A stretch of 11,208 bases of DNA from an uncultured Chlorobiales bacterium. Its GTDB lineage: Bacteria; Bacteroidota; Chlorobiia; Chlorobiales; Chlorobiaceae. The notes beneath the pieces were generated by a model, which saw only the letters and a program-made list of their open reading frames with translations, did no database searches and was not told the DNA's origin. Shown piece after piece: positions 6,819-11,208 of the stretch (its first letter is position 1; each line of letters opens with the position of its first letter). Position numbers and translations under genes: made by a program. The stretch spans positions 1 through 11,208 of the forward strand of contig CAIUQW010000448.1 of NCBI GenBank assembly GCA_903901395.1, given 5' to 3'.

Positions 6819-7681
6819 CACAAGACCGATTCCATACCCACGACATGATCTACAGCCCGTTCCCGATGCGGGTCGTGTCGAAGCGCGCCGAAGCTCCCGG
6901 CGTCAATACGCTCAAGCTCGAATTCGTCAAAGAGGAGGATCACGAGTTCTTCAAGCAGAACTACAAGACCGGCATGTTCGGCCTCTACGGCATCTTCGGC
7001 GAGGGCGAAAGCACCTTCTGCGTCGCCAGCCCGGAGACCCGCAAGGATTACATCGAGTGCACCTTCCGCCAGTCGGGGCGCGTCACTTCGACGCTCGCCA
7101 ATGTGGATGCGGGCGACATCGTGACCTTCCGAGGCCCCTACGGCAACCGCTTCCCGATCGAGCAGTTCGAGGGCAAAAACCTGCTCTTCATCGCAGGCGG
7201 CATCGCCCTGCCCCCGACGCGCAGCGTCATCTGGTCATGTTTGGATCAGCGGGAGAAGTACAAGGATGTGACGATTGTCTACGGCGCGAGAACCGTGGCC
7301 GATCTGGTCTACAAGGACGAACTCGACGAGTGGAAAAAGCGTGACGACGTGCGCCTCGTGCTGACGGTCGATCCCGGAGGCGAAACCCCGGACTGGCAGG
7401 ATCACGTCGGCTTCGTGCCGACGGTGCTGGAGCAGGCCGCCCCGTCGCCGGAGAACACGATTGCTGTGCTCTGCGGCCCGCCGATCATGATCAAGTTCAC
7501 GCTTGTAGCGCTCCAGAAACTCGGCTTCACGGCGGAAAACGTTTACACAACGCTCGAAAACCGCATGAAATGCGGCGTCGGCAAATGCGGCCGCTGCAAC
7601 GTGGGTTCGGTTTATATCTGCAAAGAAGGCCCGGTATTCACCGCCGCCGAAGTGCAAGCCATGCCGCAGGCGGATTTGTGA
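6815..7681 (+). CDS. flxA: FlxA/AsrB/HydG-type FAD, NAD(P) and [2Fe-2S] reductase (gamma-subunit family)
   Basis: Ferredoxin-NADP reductase-like subunit, probably the NAD(P)H entry or exit point of the complex. From GTG 6815 it has 288 residues, the usual family size. The N-terminal flavin barrel (about 14-118) includes GRVTSTL and FRGPYGNRFP. The nucleotide-binding half has LLFIAGGIALPPTRSV (about 123-138), DVTIVYGART and the terminal-side VLCGPPIMIKF. A C-terminal [2Fe-2S] motif follows: C253, C258, C261 and C269 in KCGVGKCGRCNVGSVYICKEG, as in dihydroorotate dehydrogenase electron-transfer subunits. The frame stays open far upstream of the real start, but that stretch is only a shadow of flxB. 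GTG 6815 is chosen because it overlaps the flxB stop (GTGA); ATG 6845 is the alternative. The loop usually written GGIGLAP reads GGIALPP here. It is the last gene of the operon, and a terminator lies about 80 bp downstream. Confidence 0.88.
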   Translation: MTQDRFHTHDMIYSPFPMRVVSKRAEAPGVNTLKLEFVKEEDHEFFKQNYKTGMFGLYGIFGEGESTFCVASPETRKDYIECTFRQSGRVTSTLANVDAGDIVTFRGPYGNRFPIEQFEGKNLLFIAGGIALPPTRSVIWSCLDQREKYKDVTIVYGARTVADLVYKDELDEWKKRDDVRLVLTVDPGGETPDWQDHVGFVPTVLEQAAPSPENTIAVLCGPPIMIKFTLVALQKLGFTAENVYTTLENRMKCGVGKCGRCNVGSVYICKEGPVFTAAEVQAMPQADL

Positions 7682-7717
7682 TGGACGGCGTGGACTGACA
7701 CTGACACGAATCCTGTA

Positions 7718-7739
7718 GGGACAGCCCTCGCGGCTGCCC
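7718..7739. repeat. REP-like hairpin after flxA
   Basis: GGG-A-CAGCC (7718-7726) pairs with GGCTGCCC (7732-7739) around a 5-nt loop, an 8-bp stem with one bulged A. The stretch begins GTAGGG, like the arms of the perfect palindrome at 7861-7888, so it looks like a diverged member of the same dispersed family. No T tract follows. Confidence 0.5.
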
Positions 7740-7761
7740 AACGCATTGTGCAGAACACAAC

Positions 7762-7792
7762 AAAGGGAGCCTCGCCGCTCCCTTTTCTGTTT
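7762..7792 (+). terminator. Intrinsic terminator of the hdr-flx operon
   Basis: AAAGGGAGC (7762-7770) pairs perfectly with GCTCCCTTT (7777-7785) across the loop CTCGCC and is followed by TCTGTTTTATTC. The 9-bp stem plus T-rich tail fits a rho-independent terminator 80 bp after the flxA stop. Read on the minus strand the stem is followed by TTTGTTGTG, so it may also stop transcripts of the convergent TIR gene. Confidence 0.8.
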
Positions 7793-7800
7793 TATTCTTC

Positions 7801-7845
7801 GACCACGTTGTCCACAGCGTCCATTGCGTCCACGCTGTCCACGAA
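7801..7845. repeat. 9-bp-period GTCCAC minisatellite (left side of TIR gene)
   Basis: Five units with a 9-bp period are visible: GACCAC-GTT, GTCCAC-AGC, GTCCAT-TGC, GTCCAC-GCT and GTCCAC-GAA. Two more units of the opposite orientation (ATGGAC-GGC, GTGGAC-TGA at 7681-7698) start on the last base of the flxA stop codon. The array is an inverted counterpart of the one at 10735-10779. Short peptides with a WTxWT or VHxVH pattern read from such arrays are artefacts. Confidence 0.75.
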
Positions 7846-7860
7846 ATGCCACGCTTCTTC

Positions 7861-7888
7861 GTAGGGGCGACCGGCCGGTCGCCCCTAC
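7861..7888. repeat. Perfect 28-bp palindrome (REP-like), with a half copy at 7899-7908
   Basis: The left arm GTAGGGGCGACCGG (7861-7874) is followed without a gap by its exact reverse complement (7875-7888). A further CGCCCCTACA at 7899-7908 repeats ten bases of the right arm (7880-7889). I associate such GTAGGGGCGACC-type palindromes with dispersed intergenic repeats in green sulfur and some other bacteria, by memory only. It lies 35 bp past the stop of the minus-strand TIR gene and has no T tract after it on that strand, so a role in 3'-end protection is more likely than termination. Confidence 0.8.
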
Positions 7889-7922
7889 AACAACACACCG
7901 CCCCTACAGAACCACCGAACGC

Positions 7923-10670
7923 TCATCGAAACAACCTCGAAAACCAGCCGTTTCCCTTTTTCATTCTCTTCTGCAATGCCGCCAGATTATTCTTCATCGT
8001 AATCGTCTCGGGATGCGATTCACCCAATGATCGCTCACAAATCTGCACAGCTCGCCGGTAGAGCGGCTCGGCTTCGGCGTATTTGCCTTGGGCATAAAGC
8101 AATGCCGCCAGATTGTTGAGGCTCGTCGCCACATACGGATGTTCTCTTCCCAGCTGCTCTTCCACAATCCCCAGCGCGCGGCGGTACAACGGCTCGGCTT
8201 CTCCGTACTTACCCTGCGCATACAGCAATCCCGCCAGATTGTTGAGGCCCTGCGCGACATCGGGATGTTCGCCACCAAGCTGCTCTTCCCATATTTTCAA
8301 CGACCGACGGTAGAGCGCCTCGGCTTCGGCGTACTTGCCTTGCTCATCAAGCAATCCCGCCAGATTGTTGAGACTTGTCGCCACAGAGGGATGATCGCCT
8401 CCAAGCTGCTCTTCCCTGATTTTCAACGACCGCCGGTAGAGCGGCTCGGCTTCGCCGTACTTGCCTTGGGCATAAAGCAATGCCGCCAGATTGTTGAGGC
8501 TACTGGCGACATCAGGATGCTCGCCACCAAGCTGCTCTTCGCATATCTTCAGCGCTCGACGGTAGAGCGGCTCGGCTTCGGCGTACTTGCCTTGGTCATC
8601 AAGCAATGCTGCCAGATTGTTGAGGCCCTGCGCGACATTAGGATGATCGCCGCCAAGCTGCTCTTCCCTGATCTTCAGTGCTCGCCGGTACAGCGGCTCG
8701 GCTTCGGCGTACTTGCCCTGCGCTTTCAACAATCCCGCCAGATTGTTGAGGCTCGTCGCTATAGAAGGATGCTCACCACCAAGCTGCTCTTCCTTGATCT
8801 TCAGCGCTCGCCGGTAGAGCGGCTCGGCTTCGGCGTACTTGCCTTGGGCATAAAGCAATAGCGCCAGATTGTTGAGGCTCGTCGCCACAGAGGGATGTTC
8901 GCCGCCAAGCTGCTCTTCCCTGATCTTCAGCGCTCGCCGGTAGAGCGGCTCGGCTTTTGAATAGAAGGCTCGACCATGATAATACACGCCCATACTGTTG
9001 AGCAGAGTAGCGGTTTCCTCCGATGGTTCGCTTTCTACTGCAATCTTTTCCGCATGAGCCAACAGTTGTTCACATTCCGGCCAGCAAGCTGGATTATTAT
9101 AGCCTTCATCAGGAAACTGCTTGCTCAGAACGCCAAGCATGATCCCTCGATAACGAGAGATTGCTTCCTCGCCTGCCCGCTCCTGCGCTACCGGTTGCAC
9201 GAGGCGGTGGATGGACACATGCTCTGGCTCGACCGATAGCAGAGAATATTTTCTCAATGCCGCGATTGCTCTGTTCAGTATCAATTCATCCTGTAACGCG
9301 CCACCATCCTCTTGCGACAAATGTTCACCACAAGCGGCCAGAAGTTTTTTCGGAATCATATCCGGCGCGACAACGGAACAAAGATTCAGAACAGTCACGG
9401 CAAGCGGCTCTCTCTCCCTGGCCTTTTCGATGGAAAGAGTGAAGGTTACATCGACCGACTCAGGATGGTCATGTGGCGCGGACTCATCTTTCCTCAATGC
9501 AGCGCGGCGGTTTTTATAAAGCTCCAGATACTTTGCGATGCTGACGCCGCTGTTTTCGATGTACGCGCCAGCCTGCTCGAGGGCGAGCGGCAAGCCACCG
9601 AGAGCATCCGCCAGCGCTCCGGCATCTGTGTCATGCTCCTGCCCTGTTCGATGCTTCAGGAACGCAATGGATTCCGGCCTTGTCCAAGTCTCGATTTTAC
9701 GCGGTACGCCAATCTGCCGCCCATCGGGATTCTGCGTGGTAATCAGGATGTGACCACTCGATGCCTGCGGTAGGTAGCTTCTGATGCTTTCATAGTCACA
9801 TGCGTTATCGAAGATCAGCAGCCATTTTTTCCTGTGGTTGAGTTCATCGCGGACCGCTTTGATAATCACCTCCAGCTCCTGCTCGCCTCGCTCCGGCAAA
9901 TTGAGCGCCTTTTGGCCAGCGAGCGACGCATAGTCGGTCGCCAGCGACGAAGCATTCTCAGCTCGCAGCCACCAAACCACGTCGTAGTCACCGGCATTTC
10001 GATAGCAATACTCATTGGCAATCTGCGACTTCCCGACGCCGCCAAGACCGTGAATGATCTGCTTGTTCGATGAGCCGAACTGCTCGCGAAGTTCAGTGAG
10101 AATATCCTCCCTGCCGGTAAAGTTCGGATTACGCTGAAACGGCACATTCCAGCCCGCCAGAAGCGCTCCGGGAAAGCGGGGCTGGCGGGAAACAGCAGAT
10201 GGCGTGGCTTTTGCACTGCCGGGAAAAACTGGTTCAGTTTCAGGCTTCTGCCGCTTCTTCGTAATGACATGCTCAACCTGCTGAAGCAAAAAGCTCCTTG
10301 CCTCATCTTTATCCTTCCGAACCAGATCGATGTAGACAATAGCCTTATGAAGCCCTCGCAGCTCACAATGCTCGATACGAACCGGAATCAACAACCCTTT
10401 CTCGCCGGTCGGATCAACCGCAAAAGCTGCCGCCCACTCCGCCAGAGCGTAAACCGACTGCAAATATCGCGGGGACAACACCGCAATGGCGCGATGCGTG
10501 CTCTCCAGCGCTCGCTGCATCTCGATCACGAAATTCGACGAGGGATGAAAATCCCACGCCTGAATGATGGTGGAGTACCCCGCATCTTCGAGATGCCAGG
10601 CGATCCACTCGGCCCACTGCCGGTCGGCGCTGGTGTAGCTGATGAAAAAATCCTTTTGATCCTGGGGCAT
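7923..10670 (-). CDS. TIR / NB-ARC-type STAND NTPase / TPR protein (NLR-like)
   Basis: This 915-residue protein has the build of a bacterial immune-type sensor. An N-terminal TIR domain (about 6-135) starts DFFISYTSADRQWAEWI and includes IAVLSPRYLQSVYALAEW; E78 in the last motif is the likely NADase glutamate. A linker leads to an NB-ARC-type NTPase (about 183-500). Its Walker A is GLGGVGKS (208-215), Walker B is LLIFDNA (D288), the sensor region is HILITTQN, the GLPLA motif is at 359-363 and an MHD-like IHRLVQ holds H488. Then come eight kinesin-light-chain-type TPRs of 42 residues (about 553-895), the first diverged, and a basic WFSRLFR tail. No signal peptide or membrane helix is visible. 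In known families NTPase oligomerisation activates TIR to consume NAD+, or TIR makes a signal nucleotide. That role, probably anti-phage, is inferred. No partner effector or sensor gene lies beside it. It is convergent with the redox operon and looks less GC-rich by eye than that operon. The start is fixed by the TIR N-terminus. Confidence 0.92.
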   Translation of the reverse strand: MPQDQKDFFISYTSADRQWAEWIAWHLEDAGYSTIIQAWDFHPSSNFVIEMQRALESTHRAIAVLSPRYLQSVYALAEWAAAFAVDPTGEKGLLIPVRIEHCELRGLHKAIVYIDLVRKDKDEARSFLLQQVEHVITKKRQKPETEPVFPGSAKATPSAVSRQPRFPGALLAGWNVPFQRNPNFTGREDILTELREQFGSSNKQIIHGLGGVGKSQIANEYCYRNAGDYDVVWWLRAENASSLATDYASLAGQKALNLPERGEQELEVIIKAVRDELNHRKKWLLIFDNACDYESIRSYLPQASSGHILITTQNPDGRQIGVPRKIETWTRPESIAFLKHRTGQEHDTDAGALADALGGLPLALEQAGAYIENSGVSIAKYLELYKNRRAALRKDESAPHDHPESVDVTFTLSIEKAREREPLAVTVLNLCSVVAPDMIPKKLLAACGEHLSQEDGGALQDELILNRAIAALRKYSLLSVEPEHVSIHRLVQPVAQERAGEEAISRYRGIMLGVLSKQFPDEGYNNPACWPECEQLLAHAEKIAVESEPSEETATLLNSMGVYYHGRAFYSKAEPLYRRALKIREEQLGGEHPSVATSLNNLALLLYAQGKYAEAEPLYRRALKIKEEQLGGEHPSIATSLNNLAGLLKAQGKYAEAEPLYRRALKIREEQLGGDHPNVAQGLNNLAALLDDQGKYAEAEPLYRRALKICEEQLGGEHPDVASSLNNLAALLYAQGKYGEAEPLYRRSLKIREEQLGGDHPSVATSLNNLAGLLDEQGKYAEAEALYRRSLKIWEEQLGGEHPDVAQGLNNLAGLLYAQGKYGEAEPLYRRALGIVEEQLGREHPYVATSLNNLAALLYAQGKYAEAEPLYRRAVQICERSLGESHPETITMKNNLAALQKRMKKGNGWFSRLFR
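8055..8955 (-). repeat. Seven 126-bp tandem repeats coding the TPRs
   Basis: The 12-mer CAGATTGTTGAG recurs at 8109, 8235, 8361, 8487, 8613, 8739 and 8865, exactly 126 bp apart. The flanking GCCGGTAGAGCGGCTCGG frame recurs with the same period between about 8055 and 8937. Each unit codes one 42-residue TPR of the form LNNLAxLLxxQGKYxEAExL. Units differ mostly at the two residues after LL and around the HPxVA turn. The repeat is inside the TIR gene and keeps its frame. Confidence 0.9.
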
Positions 10671-10725
10671 ACCGTAAAAGGTGGAATGAACGTTTGTTCA
10701 GTAAAGATAGCGGGTTTTTACGGTA
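10670..10725. promoter_or_regulatory. 10-bp inverted repeat spanning the TIR gene promoter-to-start region
   Basis: TACCGTAAAA (10670-10679) and TTTTACGGTA (10716-10725) are perfect reverse complements 36 bp apart. One arm touches the TIR start codon, and the other fills the spacer between the candidate -10 and -35. This is operator-like (two half sites that could be bridged). It is unlikely to form an RNA hairpin if transcription starts near 10697. Confidence 0.45.
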
Positions 10726-10731
10726 GCGCAA
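10704..10731 (-). promoter_or_regulatory. Weak candidate promoter for the TIR gene
   Basis: On the minus strand TTGCGC (10731-10726) and TATCTT (10709-10704) are 16 bp apart, giving a start near 10697 and a short leader of about 27 nt. Both hexamers match the consensus only partly. Confidence 0.35.
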
Positions 10732-10734
10732 AGA

Positions 10735-10779
10735 GTGGACGCAGTGGGCTTGGTGGACAAGGTGGACTTTGTGAATAAA
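10735..10779. repeat. 9-bp-period GTGGAC minisatellite (right side of TIR gene)
   Basis: Five units with a 9-bp period are visible: GTGGAC-GCA, GTGGGC-TTG, GTGGAC-AAG, GTGGAC-TTT and GTGAAT-AAA. It is in inverted orientation to the array at 7801-7845. Both share GTGGACGCA followed by a TGG-containing unit when read in the same sense. Confidence 0.75.
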
Positions 10780-10805
10780 ACGGATGGCGTTTCGGGGCAT
10801 TCTCG

Positions 10806-10837
10806 ATTCATAATTCACCATTCATAATTCATAATTC
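10806..10837. repeat. ATTCATAATTC short tandem repeat upstream of pth
   Basis: ATTCATAATTC occurs at 10806-10816 and 10820-10830, followed by a partial copy ATAATTC at 10831-10837. It is an AT-rich island 46-77 bp upstream of the pth start. It may contribute to the pth promoter, but I could not pick convincing -35 and -10 boxes. Confidence 0.6.
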
Positions 10838-10882
10838 GTATTTTCCGGCACTTTGGAACTCACTGAACACCTGAATACGCGC

Positions 10883-11208
10883 ATGAAACTTATCGTCGGC
10901 CTTGGCAATCCTGAACTGAAGCACGCGGGAACGAGGCATAATATCGGATTCGATGTTATCGATCATCTCGCTGGAAGCGCGTCTTTCGCGTCGGGCAAGG
11001 GGAATTACCGCTACGCGAAAATCAATGCGCCGGGCGGGCCGCTGATTCTCGTCAAGCCGATGACCTACATGAATCTGTCGGGTCATGCGGTGGTGGCGGC
11101 GATGAATTTCTGGAAAATCGGGCGCGAGGAACTGCTGGTGATCTGCGACGATGTCGCCATTCCGCTCGGCACGGTGCGGATGCGGGCGAAGGGTTCGGCG
11201 GGCGGGCA
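10883..11208 (+). CDS. pth: Peptidyl-tRNA hydrolase, bacterial Pth (C-terminus cut by window edge)
   Basis: Cytosolic esterase that releases tRNA from peptidyl-tRNA dropped by stalled ribosomes. The frame reads MKLIVGLGNPELKHAGTRHN, the classic start of Pth. Residues matching the known active site of the E. coli enzyme are visible: N9 in LGNP, the catalytic H19 in TRHNIGF, N64 in MTYMNLSG and D90 in CDDVAIP. The window holds 108 codons plus two bases, ending in the RAKGSAGG(H/Q) glycine loop. Family members are about 185-200 residues, so roughly the last 80 are outside. There is no clear Shine-Dalgarno before the ATG. It is a housekeeping gene next to the repeat-bordered TIR gene, in divergent orientation to it. 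Confidence 0.95.
   Translation, partial: MKLIVGLGNPELKHAGTRHNIGFDVIDHLAGSASFASGKGNYRYAKINAPGGPLILVKPMTYMNLSGHAVVAAMNFWKIGREELLVICDDVAIPLGTVRMRAKGSAGG

Noticed and set aside
5805..7681. Anaerobic sulfite reductase (AsrABC) or sulfhydrogenase locus
   Set aside because: Only the A- and B-like electron-transfer subunits are present; no siroheme AsrC or [NiFe] hydrogenase subunits, while hdr genes are adjacent.
7762..7888. Insertion sequence remnant between flxA and the TIR gene
   Set aside because: No transposase fragment, terminal inverted repeats of IS type or target duplication could be seen; only hairpins and minisatellite.
7638..7898. Small minus-strand frame with a WTxWTxWT pattern, and a VHxVHxVH-like one at 10414-10821
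   Set aside because: The patterns are translations of the 9-bp-period GTGGAC minisatellites, not proteins.
8088..8861. Repetitive plus-strand frame (257 codons) opposite the TPR repeats
   Set aside because: Its periodicity simply mirrors the 126-bp TPR-coding units of the minus-strand gene.
8055..8955. CRISPR-like periodic repeats
   Set aside because: Spacing is 126 bp with almost no unique spacer, and the units encode in-frame TPRs.

Overview
The window looks like chromosomal DNA of a green sulfur bacterium (Chlorobiota, Chlorobaculum/Chlorobium type). This rests on the protein families, the GC-rich coding style and the dispersed GTGGAC-type minisatellite and palindromic repeats that I associate with these genomes. 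The assignment is by recognition, not by database search. I found no tRNA, rRNA, CRISPR array or insertion sequence.

Layout. (1) 1-381, minus strand: mscL, a large-conductance mechanosensitive channel, cut by the left edge. (2) 382-663: divergent intergenic region with a good sigma70-type promoter (467-494) and a cluster of short palindromes (557-589) in the presumed leader of the next operon. (3) 664-7681, plus strand: a six-gene redox operon, hdrCB (natural HdrC-HdrB fusion), then a 314-bp gap with two inverted repeats, then hdrA, an mvhD/flxD-type gene, two 4Fe-4S proteins (flxC- and flxB/asrA-type) and a flavin/NAD/[2Fe-2S] reductase (flxA/asrB-type). (4) 7682-7922: a repeat-rich spacer with a clear intrinsic terminator, a perfect 28-bp palindrome and a 9-bp-period GTCCAC array. 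(5) 7923-10670, minus strand: a 915-residue TIR / NB-ARC-type NTPase / TPR protein, resembling an NLR-like immune sensor, whose TPRs are encoded by seven near-identical 126-bp tandem units. (6) 10671-10882: a candidate promoter and 10-bp inverted repeat for the TIR gene, a second GTGGAC array facing the first, and an ATTCATAATTC array. (7) 10883-11208, plus strand: pth, peptidyl-tRNA hydrolase, cut by the right edge.

How the genes work together. The operon carries all the parts of an Flx-Hdr complex, the type described in anaerobes such as Desulfovibrio vulgaris. The FlxA-type subunit would take electrons from NAD(P)H. The iron-sulfur subunits and the MvhD-like adaptor would pass them to the flavin of HdrA. 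HdrA would split them between a low-potential acceptor (ferredoxin) and a disulfide reduced at the two non-cubane clusters of the HdrB part. The disulfide partner cannot be read from this window. The TIR gene is convergent with the operon, less GC-rich by eye, flanked by inverted minisatellites, and looks like a separate accessory unit between flxA and the housekeeping gene pth.
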